This document shows, piece after piece, positions 1-5,357 of a DNA stretch of 8,334 nt. Location of the stretch: positions 7,822 to 16,155 of the forward strand of contig MGLU01000078.1 in NCBI GenBank assembly GCA_001796155.1, written 5' to 3'. The translations under genes and the position numbers were made by a program. The first letter of the stretch is position 1; each line of letters opens with the position of its first letter. Under the pieces are notes generated by a model. That model was not told the DNA's origin and searched no databases. It saw only the letters and a program-made list of their open reading frames with translations. Origin of the DNA: Chlamydiae bacterium RIFCSPHIGHO2_12_FULL_27_8 (GTDB lineage Bacteria > Chlamydiota > Chlamydiia > Chlamydiales > SM23-39).

Positions 1-852
1 TTTAGCACTTCTAGCTCTAGGATTTTTTTCGTCCCATGAGGCGGTAATTGGTTTTTTTGTAATAATTTTCAAACTTTTATCATCTCTAAAAATGTTTTTT
101 ACTATGCGATCTTCAAGGCTATGAAAAGAAATTACAGATATTATACCATCTTTATCGAGTCTTCCAATAGCTTTTGAAAGGCCATCTTTAAGAACATTTA
201 ATTCATCATTAACATAAATTCTTAAAGCTTGAAAAATTTTTGTAGCAGGATGAATTTTTCTTCTTTTCCCAAGAACAGTTTCTAAAACATTTAAAAGTTC
301 GAAAGTGGTATTTATTTTTTTCTTTTTTCTTTGATTTACAATTTCTCTTGCTGCAATTCTGGCTTTTCTCTCTTCACCATATTCTTTAAAAATTCTTTCC
401 AATTCTCTTTCTGAAAATTTATTTATGACTTCAAAAGCAGTAAGCTGTTTATCTTTATTCATTCTCATATCTAAAAAAGCATCAAATCTAAAGCTAAACC
501 CTCTACTTTCACTATCGAGCTGCATAGAAGACATACCAATATCTAATAGGATCCCCCCACAATTATTGATATTCATCTTATCTAAAATTTTGTCAATATT
601 TTTAAAATTTTCATGAAATAGAAAAACTTTATCCATATATTCTTTAAGGTGATCTTTTGCTATATCGAGTGCTATCCGGTCCTGATCAATGCCAATAAAG
701 GATTCGATTTCGCTATGTGCTTGTAAAATTGCTTTTGCATGACCTGCAGCACCTAAAGTTCCATCGACAAAAACTTTAATTTTTGCATTTTCATAGCTTT
801 GTAAAACTTCTTTAAGCAGAACGGGTAAGTGTTTAATCTTCTGATTTGTCAT
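1..852 (-). CDS. rsmH: 16S rRNA (cytosine(1402)-N4)-methyltransferase RsmH, 3' end cut by window edge
   Basis: RsmH (MraW) transfers a methyl group from S-adenosylmethionine to N4 of C1402 in the 16S rRNA P-site region. The minus strand is open for 284 codons without a stop and leaves the window at base 1. Motifs in order: HLPVLLKEVL at residues 8-17, the SAM-binding VDGTLGAAGHA at 29-39, GILLDIGMSS and RGFSFRFD in the middle, HPATKIFQALRI near 200, ISFHSLEDR near 245, and NPRARSAK at the very edge. The family is about 300-315 aa, so only some 15-30 residues are missing. I chose the ATG at 850-852 because it puts the conserved N-terminus right after MTNQKIK. This start lies inside the end of mraZ (20-base overlap), so translation is probably coupled. 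mraZ-rsmH is the usual head of a dcw cluster; ftsL/ftsI/murE-type genes would be expected to the left. Confidence 0.96.
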   Translation of the reverse strand, partial: MTNQKIKHLPVLLKEVLQSYENAKIKVFVDGTLGAAGHAKAILQAHSEIESFIGIDQDRIALDIAKDHLKEYMDKVFLFHENFKNIDKILDKMNINNCGGILLDIGMSSMQLDSESRGFSFRFDAFLDMRMNKDKQLTAFEVINKFSERELERIFKEYGEERKARIAAREIVNQRKKKKINTTFELLNVLETVLGKRRKIHPATKIFQALRIYVNDELNVLKDGLSKAIGRLDKDGIISVISFHSLEDRIVKNIFRDDKSLKIITKKPITASWDEKNPRARSAK

Positions 853-1336
853 CACAATTCTCATCTAAAAGTGCAAAAGCTTCTTCAGTCATTTTAGCCA
901 AATCAAGCTCAGTATTATTACCTTCCAAAAGATTTAAAAGATTTTTGTCATAAAGTTCTTTAGGCCATATTTCAATTTTGTTTAACACACCGGCAATAAC
1001 AACATCTTTTTTAATTCCAATAGCTTGTTTTAAATGATTTGGCAGACTAACTCTTCCAATTTTATCACAAGTAGCGTGATGCAGAGTGGAGAAAAATAAA
1101 GTAAAAAACTTTTGGTATTTAGCAATATGCTGTTTATCCATAAACTTTTTAGCAATTTTTTGGATATCGCTTCTTTTATATATTGTTAAACAACCACCAA
1201 GTCCAAGACCTATTACAAACTCAAGTCTGCCGTTTTCCACAAGACCGTATCTCATATTTTGAGGCAGAACAAATCGATTTTTTACATCTAATTTGCTATT
1301 TGAAGAACCTGAGAAGAAAAATAGTTCCTGATCCAT
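833..1336 (-). CDS. mraZ: Transcriptional regulator MraZ
   Basis: MraZ is a DNA-binding protein of the AbrB/SpoVT fold that oligomerises into a ring and regulates its own dcw operon by binding direct repeats in the promoter. The 167-aa product has both halves of the family: a first swapped-hairpin motif KLDVKNRFVLP (residues 15-25, the DxxxR signature as D17-R21) and a second CDKIGRVSLP (90-99, D91-R95). The C-terminal tail, from about residue 145, is acidic and makes the protein somewhat longer than the roughly 150-aa enterobacterial form. The ATG at 1334-1336 is the only suitable start; the sequence before it (AAAAG at close spacing) is a poor Shine-Dalgarno. It overlaps rsmH by 20 bases in the usual mraZ-mraW order. 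Two phased boxes just upstream suggest autoregulation. Confidence 0.95.
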   Translation of the reverse strand: MDQELFFFSGSSNSKLDVKNRFVLPQNMRYGLVENGRLEFVIGLGLGGCLTIYKRSDIQKIAKKFMDKQHIAKYQKFFTLFFSTLHHATCDKIGRVSLPNHLKQAIGIKKDVVIAGVLNKIEIWPKELYDKNLLNLLEGNNTELDLAKMTEEAFALLDENCDDKSED

Positions 1337-1349
1337 CTTTTATTAAAAT

Positions 1350-1395
1350 TCCCACTTTTTACCACATACTATCTGGATTTAATAAATGTTGTAAA
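1350..1395 (-). promoter_or_regulatory. Candidate mraZ promoter with overlapping MraZ boxes
   Basis: Read on the minus strand, TTTACA (1390-1395) and TAGTAT (1366-1371) are separated by 18 bp and resemble -35 and -10 elements (5/6 and 4/6 matches). Just downstream lie TGGTA (1360-1364) and TGGGA (1350-1354), exactly 10 bp apart. This is the arrangement of MraZ operators known from E. coli (TGGGN repeats with 5-nt spacers). The boxes cover the expected transcription start, which suits autorepression. A third phased box is not evident; one more TGGTA sits at 1430-1434. The promoter assignment is by eye. Confidence 0.5.
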
Positions 1396-1821
1396 TAATT
1401 TCTTATAATATTTACAATTTTTTTTATTTTACCACTTAAAAAATCACATTTAAATACCTTAAATTTAACACTTAAAAAAAAGTTATAAACAACAAAATAA
1501 AATGGTGGGAAATTGTGGAAAACTTGTGCACAAAAGTTACTATTTAAAATTTTAATTATACATAAATTTAGCTCAAGTTACTGAAAATTAAATACATATA
1601 ACAAATTTTACAAATTATTCTTTTTTTGTTCAAAACTTTGGTGGGATTTATATAAAAAATAATTTTACTAAAAATTGTTAAAGGATCAGCTGCAATCTAG
1701 ATTTTAAAGTTTTTTTTAAAACACATTTGAAATTTTGAACAAATGACATGACGCAATTCCCTAGATTTATCTGAAAAATCAGCATCAATAAATTTGTTTA
1801 TTTATCCAATTTTTTATAGTA
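1396..1821. other. AT-rich intergenic region with DnaA-box-like cluster
   Basis: No credible gene is seen here on either strand. The one structured part is 1483-1533, which holds TTATAAACA (1483-1491), TGTGGAAAA (1514-1522, whose complement TTTTCCACA fits the relaxed DnaA box TTWTNCACA) and the palindrome TTGTGCACAA (1524-1533, one mismatch in each orientation). TGGGA (1506-1510) and TGGAA (1516-1520) in the same stretch are also 10 bp apart and could equally be MraZ-type boxes. GGTGGGA recurs at 1640-1646. A weak hairpin (CTGA, AAAA loop, TCAG) lies near 1770. The remainder is A/T runs without a convincing terminator. Confidence 0.4.
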
Positions 1822-2343
1822 TCAATTAATTTTATCTTTGGTATTTTTTATATATATTCTTCGTACCCGAATAAATGATGAATAAATAAAATTATATCGA
1901 CCTGCTACATCAAAAAATTGTGTAGGTTTTCCATTTGCATCTTTTTCAATCATTCTACAAAAAATTCGTGCTGTATCAAAATTAAATTTTCGATCGTTTA
2001 TCTTTGTAAAAGCATATACAGGATCATTTTCTTTTTTTAAAGATGTTCCAAAAATTTTAAAAAATATTCGAAATACAACTGTCGCTAAATCAGCTATTAC
2101 AAATGTAAGATAAGTAAAAGGTTTTTTTCTTGTTGCATAAACTGTGGTAGATGGGAAAAATAGATATTGAGCTTCCCTCATTAGTCCTGTCATTTTTACC
2201 GGAGTAAATAAAATGAGTTTTAGGCTTGCTTTTGGTCTTTTATTGAAAATCTCTATTAATTCATTTGTTTGACCATGAGTGCCCTCGTAATCTAAATACT
2301 TATGTTTTTTTTCATAAACTTCTAATATTGAAATAGATGTCAT
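1822..2343 (-). CDS. Hypothetical protein, 173 aa, one hydrophobic segment
   Basis: I do not recognise this protein. It begins MTSISILEVYEKKHKYLDYE and has one hydrophobic stretch at about residues 75-98 (PFTYLTFVIADLATVVFRIF) that could be a membrane segment or a buried helix, with no N-terminal signal peptide. The C-terminal third is basic and aromatic (RYNFIYSSFIRVRRIYI). Translation signals support a real gene: an unusually G-rich Shine-Dalgarno-like AAGGGGGT (GGGGG at 2353-2357) lies about 9 bases before the ATG, and a plausible promoter sits just upstream. It is isolated between two non-coding stretches of over 480 bases and shows no operon partner. It is as AT-rich as the conserved genes nearby, so it may be lineage-specific rather than recently acquired. 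Confidence 0.7.
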   Translation of the reverse strand: MTSISILEVYEKKHKYLDYEGTHGQTNELIEIFNKRPKASLKLILFTPVKMTGLMREAQYLFFPSTTVYATRKKPFTYLTFVIADLATVVFRIFFKIFGTSLKKENDPVYAFTKINDRKFNFDTARIFCRMIEKDANGKPTQFFDVAGRYNFIYSSFIRVRRIYIKNTKDKIN

Positions 2344-2370
2344 TTTAACTTACCCCCTTTTTTTTCACAT

Positions 2371-2399
2371 ATTTTACACATAATTTCATTTTAAACCAA
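2371..2399 (-). promoter_or_regulatory. Candidate promoter of the 1822-2343 gene
   Basis: On the minus strand TTGGTT (2394-2399) and TAAAAT (2371-2376) are separated by 17 bp. The -10 matches 5/6 of TATAAT; the -35 matches mainly in its TTG. The expected transcription start lies about 20 bases before the strong G-rich ribosome binding site. Such sequence is cheap in DNA this AT-rich. Confidence 0.4.
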
Positions 2400-2930
2400 T
2401 AAAAAAATAAAACACTCATCAGATTAATTTTTAAACACTTATAAAAAAAACAATTGTAAAAAAATATTTGATATATAAATTAAATAATTATAAAATATGC
2501 ATTAATATTTTTATTAATATGAATTTTATATCAGAAAACCTACAAAAACTGAATTAGTTTATTGCATATAAAAGGTACTTTTTAAAAATGCCTTTCATAA
2601 ATTAGAATATATTTTAGTTTAAAAAAAAGAAAAAAATCAAAAAATTTGGTTTTAATAGATAAAGCTTAGGAATTGTGACAAAATAAGTTAACGGATCGAT
2701 TGCTTGATTATATTTTGCTTTCATAAGTTCAATTATCACCCAATTTTTAAATAAATTACCAAAAAGTGAATCTTTCACTAAATGTTGCTAACAGTCGAAA
2801 CTTTGCAATTGCAACCTTTTCTAAAATCCCATAAAATGACTCATCAAAAGATAAGATGTAGACAATTTTTTTACCGAAAAAACATAAACTCATTGTCAGT
2901 TGTAGCGGCTACAATCGAAAATGTAAATTG
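2400..2930. other. Intergenic region with inverted repeats and an AT-to-GC shift
   Basis: To about 2640 this is extreme AT sequence with one imperfect hairpin (2571-2595, AAAGG pairing with CCTTT). From about 2640 base composition becomes less AT-rich and stays so through the lipoprotein gene. Within this part are a 6-bp-arm hairpin AGTGAA-TCT-TTCACT (2765-2779), a perfect 12-bp palindrome TTGCAATTGCAA (2803-2814) and a 15-bp palindrome (2900-2914). A minus-strand frame from ATG 2893 to stop 2756 would encode 45 aa (MSLCFFGKKIVYILSFDESF and on), but it has no ribosome binding site and no recognisable family. It could be a gene remnant, a leader RNA or chance. Confidence 0.3.
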
Positions 2931-2941
2931 CATGTTATACT
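2900..2941 (+). promoter_or_regulatory. Palindromic operator and extended -10 upstream of lipoprotein gene
   Basis: TTGTAGC-G-GCTACAA (2900-2914) is a perfect inverted repeat with 7-bp arms around one central base. Nineteen bases before the -10 it occupies the -35 region of a likely promoter whose extended -10 reads TGTTATACT (2933-2941, TGn followed by TATACT). No good -35 hexamer is present, which fits a promoter that depends on the extended -10 or on an activator at the palindrome. A repressor there is equally possible. The regulator is not identifiable from this window. Confidence 0.45.
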
Positions 2942-3027
2942 TGTTCGCATGAAAAATGGAAATCATTATCTAAGACCTAAATATGGTCAATATGGCTTTG
3001 TTATTATCATTTAAAACTGTGTGTTTT

Positions 3028-3729
3028 ATGAGAATAAGTCATCTTTTTTTGCTTCTTATCTTTACAGCTTGTTCTTCAGGCTCAAATAAAAAATTGGATA
3101 ATATCGAAGAAATCAAAAAAGATTTTATTACCACTATTTTAACCGAAAGCGTTTTAGACGAAGGGCCTTTTCAAATGAATTATCATTTAAGAGCCATTCT
3201 ATTTTCAGATAACGTGGTGAGTCTTATGGGAGATATTTTTGTATTTGCACATCTGCCACATGGATGGACTCGCTATGAAGGTAAAACGTATGTCAAAACT
3301 AATGGTTCTTTTAAAGAAATCGCATTAAATGATTTATTTCCGCAATCCGGTCAAAAGGAATTTCTACGGAGCTATTGCGAAAACTTTTTCAAATATCATG
3401 GCGATTGTAGCTACTTTCGAGGGACTGATCCATTGTGTGATCACCTAGATCAAGAACTGATTAAAACATTTGTGGTAGATCATGAATCTCTTATTTTCGT
3501 TTTTCAACCCTACTCTGTAGGTGGATTAGCTGATGTTCCCTTCACAGTTAAAATTCCGTTCACTGAGCTCATTGGAAAATGGCAGGCAGGAAATCCTTTG
3601 GAAAAACAGTTGCCTATTAATAAAAATTTTCTTTCTTCTTGGGATAAAGACAATTGGATAAGCGATGTCCAAGAAGATCATTCGATTGCATACCAAAAGG
3701 AGTCATACTTGCAACAAGAAACATTTTGA
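3028..3729 (+). CDS. Putative lipoprotein with DUF4163 and DUF3298 (RsiV/PdaC-like) domains
   Basis: From ATG 3028 the 233-aa product begins MRISHLFLLLIFTACSSGS: a basic start, a hydrophobic core and a lipobox-like FTAC with Cys15, so a signal-peptidase II lipoprotein anchored in a membrane is likely. An in-frame ATG at 2983 would add 15 residues (MVNMALLLSFKTVCF) and spoil a compact signal peptide; neither start has a good Shine-Dalgarno. Two regions resemble the DUF4163-DUF3298 pair found in the lysozyme-binding anti-sigma factor RsiV and in PdaC-type cell-wall proteins: SLMGDIFVFAHLPHGWTRYE followed by KEIALNDLFP, and later LIFVFQPYSVGGLADVPFTV followed by KIPFTEL. Three cysteines lie between them. 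There is no anti-sigma helix and no sigma-factor gene nearby, so it is not RsiV itself; envelope lysozyme or glycan binding is a guess. Base composition is clearly less AT-rich than in the conserved genes, suggesting acquisition. Confidence 0.8.
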   Translation: MRISHLFLLLIFTACSSGSNKKLDNIEEIKKDFITTILTESVLDEGPFQMNYHLRAILFSDNVVSLMGDIFVFAHLPHGWTRYEGKTYVKTNGSFKEIALNDLFPQSGQKEFLRSYCENFFKYHGDCSYFRGTDPLCDHLDQELIKTFVVDHESLIFVFQPYSVGGLADVPFTVKIPFTELIGKWQAGNPLEKQLPINKNFLSSWDKDNWISDVQEDHSIAYQKESYLQQETF

Positions 3730-3819
3730 CAGAGGTAAGAAAGCAGAGCCACCTCCATCTATGAAAAAAGAACTTAAAAATACTTATTTTTTGTGTTTTT
3801 CAAATGTTTTTTATTTTTA

Positions 3820-3867
3820 ACTAGGAAGTTCTTGACTTCCGTGTACTTCCGTGTTAAACTTCCTAGT
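3820..3867. repeat. 11-bp inverted repeat enclosing a tandem 10-mer
   Basis: ACTAGGAAGTT (3820-3830) and its exact complement AACTTCCTAGT (3857-3867) flank 26 bases that contain ACTTCCGTGT twice in tandem (3835-3844, 3845-3854). The six bases ACTTCC occur three times, and GGAAGT in the left arm can pair with any of them, so alternative folds are possible. No T-run follows, which argues against a simple terminator for the lipoprotein gene. It may be a mobile-element end, a recombination site or an RNA structure in the leader of the gene remnant that follows. Confidence 0.7.
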
Positions 3868-3884
3868 AAGCTCAATGGAGCTTA
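3867..3884 (+). other. Short hairpin over candidate start codon of AlbA_2 remnant
   Basis: TAAGCTC-AATG-GAGCTTA is a perfect 7-bp stem with a 4-base loop. The loop contains the first of two in-frame ATG codons (3875-3877) of the truncated AlbA_2 frame; the second (3887-3889) lies just outside. It abuts the 47-bp inverted repeat, so both together form a highly structured leader of about 65 bases. Confidence 0.55.
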
Positions 3885-3886
3885 GT

Positions 3887-3988
3887 ATGTTAGAAAATTT
3901 CTTAATGATGGAAGAAGGTAAAACATTAGAATTCAAAGAAAATACACAAGGTTTGAACTACTTCATCAACTCTAACTTGAATATATGA
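3887..3988 (+). pseudogene. Truncated N-terminus of AlbA_2/Schlafen-type DNA-binding protein
   Basis: From ATG 3887 (or in frame from 3875, adding MELS) the frame reads MLENFLMMEEGKTLEFKENT. The pattern E-x-LEFKEN is the start of the AlbA_2 (Schlafen/ATP-dependent transcriptional-regulator-like) domain, normally followed by an AFANTxGG segment and several hundred more residues. Here similarity ends after NTQGLN (about 3958). The next nine codons are the antisense of the neighbouring AAA gene, ending at TGA 3986-3988. I read this as the surviving 5' end of a gene cut by a deletion or rearrangement whose breakpoint lies at about 3953-3965. AlbA_2 proteins are common in accessory DNA of amoeba-associated bacteria. 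Confidence 0.6.
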
Positions 3989-4234
3989 TAATAGATTAGA
4001 AGTTCTTTGAACTTCATCTAAAATAGCCCAGTCAGGGTAAGATAGCATAAAACTTTTTGGATCTAAAATCGCTAAAGACCTATTTTCAGAATCTTCCATA
4101 TTAACATATGGTTTATTAGGAAAAGCCGCTTTAACTAGAGTTGTCTTTCCGGACTGCCGAGGACCTAAAAGAGTAACAACCGGGTATTTTTTCGCAAGTT
4201 CCTTAATATAAAAATTTAATAATCTTTTATACAT
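3926..4234 (-). pseudogene. Truncated DUF4143-family AAA ATPase (N-terminal part only)
   Basis: The 102-aa frame starts MYKRLLNFYIKELAKKYPVV and carries a clear Walker A (GPRQSGKTTL, residues 24-33), the typical NMEDSENRSLAILDPKSF segment and a Walker B with the family's signature tail (AILDEVQR, about 70-77). Intact members of this ATPase family, which usually carry a C-terminal DUF4143 domain, run to about 380 residues. Here the match ends around IQVRVDE, before the sensor-1 region (normally an LTGSQ-type motif). The last eleven or so residues (VVQTLCIFFEF) come from reading antisense through the AlbA_2 remnant. Nucleotide hydrolysis is therefore unlikely. Such genes are frequent, mobile and often degraded in intracellular bacteria. 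Upstream of its ATG lie weak AAAAGAG spacing and the 22-bp direct repeats. Confidence 0.8.
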
Positions 4235-4246
4235 ATTTTCTCTTTT

Positions 4247-4326
4247 GATAATCTAAACTTGCACTTCAGATTATCTAAACTTGCACTTCAGATTATCTAA
4301 ACTTGCACTTCAGATTATCTAAACTT
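4247..4326. repeat. 22-bp direct repeat, 3.6 tandem copies
   Basis: The unit GATTATCTAAACTTGCACTT plus CA occurs at 4247-4268 (with GATAATC in place of GATTATC), 4269-4290 and 4291-4312, then a partial copy at 4313-4326. There are no spacers between copies. The array ends 13 bases before the ATG of the truncated AAA ATPase, read from the other strand. The first variant, GATAATC, is the reverse complement of GATTATC, so the array starts and ends on inverted heptamers. The period of 22 bp is near two helical turns, which suits a protein-bound array; replication slippage could also have produced it. Confidence 0.9.
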
Positions 4327-4507
4327 CAAACTTTTATCAAGGAAACTATTTTTTAAAACTACCCTCATATATAATTTAAATGGAGATTTATTTAAAAAAA
4401 CTTTTAATAGACAAATAAATTTTGAAAAATAAATTTAATAATCGATAATATTTCTTTCTTTTTTTTATAATATTGATAAAATTAAGCTTTAACTATAAGG
4501 GCTAAAA
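4327..4507 (+). promoter_or_regulatory. Promoter region of the 4508-5331 operon
   Basis: Very AT-rich. A perfect TATAAT lies at 4466-4471, giving an expected start near 4478, with no convincing -35 at 17 bp. A second possibility, TTGATA (4473-4478) with TATAAG (4494-4499), has a short 15-bp spacer and would leave almost no leader. A ribosome binding site, AAGGG at 4497-4501, precedes the ATG at 4508. Confidence 0.4.
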
Positions 4508-4942
4508 ATGGCTGACGCAAAAACTATAGATAATTTAGGACCGGAAGTACATAAAAGGTATATGGATGCCTTAAAACTTTTGGATGAAAAAGATGTTGAA
4601 AAAGTCTTTAAAACTCCTGCAATAGCCGGAAGAATAGAAACACTGACCGTTTCTCCATCATATTCAATGGTGGAAGAACTTTTTAATACTCGGGAAAATA
4701 AATCATCTCCTTTTGTACCTCCTCCTAAATTTTTTCTAACATCTTCCAATATTTTTACAAGTTCAATAATACCTGCTTTAGATGAAAATGATAAAATAGC
4801 CATGTTAAAAAATGCTTCAAATTTACCAAAAACCGAAGAAGATGAAAGAAAAGAATTAGTTACATTTTTTGAAAGATTAAAAGAATCTAATGAAATAAGT
4901 AAAGAATTCAAACAAAGAAAAAATGAGTTTACTAAAGGTTAA
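4508..4942 (+). CDS. Conserved chlamydial hypothetical protein, CT273-like by position
   Basis: The 144-aa product starts MADAKTIDNLGPEVHKRYMD. It is soluble, charged and without signal peptide or membrane segment. The N-terminal 40 residues and the lysine/glutamate-rich C-terminus (EDERKELVTFFERLKESNEI) look helical; the middle has a proline-rich turn SSPFVPPPKFF (about 66-76). I cannot assign a function. Its position, immediately before a small TPR protein and dnaA and divergent from rsmH, matches CT273 of C. trachomatis as I recall the map. Start choice is supported by AAGGG six bases upstream. It ends two bases before the TPR gene, so the two are almost certainly cotranscribed and translationally coupled, and may be partners (for instance client and chaperone). 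An antisense frame over 4489-4911 is a shadow. Confidence 0.85.
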   Translation: MADAKTIDNLGPEVHKRYMDALKLLDEKDVEKVFKTPAIAGRIETLTVSPSYSMVEELFNTRENKSSPFVPPPKFFLTSSNIFTSSIIPALDENDKIAMLKNASNLPKTEEDERKELVTFFERLKESNEISKEFKQRKNEFTKG

Positions 4943-4944
4943 AA

Positions 4945-5331
4945 ATGGATTGGAAAGGTTTTTTAAATTTATCTGATGAAACAATAGATGATGTTAGAAT
5001 AGTTGGATACTGCTATGTTAGGCAGGGATGTTTTGATATTGCATTAGATTATTTTAAAGCATTAATAATTATAGACCCGAAAAACATATACGATCTTCAA
5101 ACTCTTGGCAGTATATATTTAGAAAAAGGAAAATATTTGGAAGCTCTAAAATTTCTAGACAAATCTTTAAAAATTAATCCTCAAAATGACATGGCTTTAT
5201 TAAATAAAGCAAGAGCATTATTTGCGATTGGATATAGAAGAGAAGGTTTGGAAGCTGCAAATATTTTACAAAAGAAAAACAATGTAAAAGTTGCTTCACA
5301 AGCCCAAGCTCTTATAAAAGCTTACTCTTAA
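4945..5331 (+). CDS. TPR protein, SycD/LcrH-like small chaperone (CT274-like)
   Basis: The 128-aa product is built of about three tetratricopeptide repeats: roughly residues 16-49 (IVGYCYVRQGCFDIALDYF and on to DPKN), 50-83 (LGSIYLEKGKYLEALKFLD to NPQN) and 84-117 (ALLNKARALFAIGYRREGLE). The canonical G/Y, A and P positions are visible in the first two. Length and architecture resemble class II type III secretion chaperones (SycD/LcrH), although many small TPR proteins look alike. It fits CT274, which lies before dnaA2 in Chlamydia. The ATG is two bases after the upstream stop codon and uses AAAGG (4934-4938) at the end of that gene as its ribosome binding site. Likely cytoplasmic; a role in protein-protein interaction is well supported, the client is unknown. 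Confidence 0.88.
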   Translation: MDWKGFLNLSDETIDDVRIVGYCYVRQGCFDIALDYFKALIIIDPKNIYDLQTLGSIYLEKGKYLEALKFLDKSLKINPQNDMALLNKARALFAIGYRREGLEAANILQKKNNVKVASQAQALIKAYS

Positions 5332-5357
5332 TTTTTTAAAAAAAAATTTCAAAAAGG

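Noticed and set aside
425..616. 63-codon plus-strand frame
   Set aside because: It lies wholly antisense to conserved rsmH codons and has a low-complexity serine/leucine/isoleucine composition.
1183..1398. 71-codon plus-strand frame
   Set aside because: Mostly antisense to the mraZ N-terminus, with no ribosome binding site and no family resemblance.
2756..2893. 45-codon minus-strand frame as a gene
   Set aside because: No ribosome binding site, no recognised family, and it contains two palindromes; kept only as a remark on the intergenic region.
3761..3820. 19-aa plus-strand mini-frame starting MKKELKNTYF
   Set aside because: No Shine-Dalgarno, and low-complexity A/T-rich codons; likely chance.
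3999..4015. Hairpin GAAGTTC-TTT-GAACTTC
   Set aside because: It lies in the DEVQRTS codons of the AAA fragment and is explained by coding sequence; no adjoining T-run.
4247..4326. CRISPR array
   Set aside because: The 22-bp units are directly adjacent with no unique spacers, and no cas gene is present.
4489..4911. 140-codon minus-strand frame
   Set aside because: It mirrors the 4508-4942 gene; its serine/leucine-rich translation is typical of an antisense shadow, and the plus-strand gene has a Shine-Dalgarno and synteny support.
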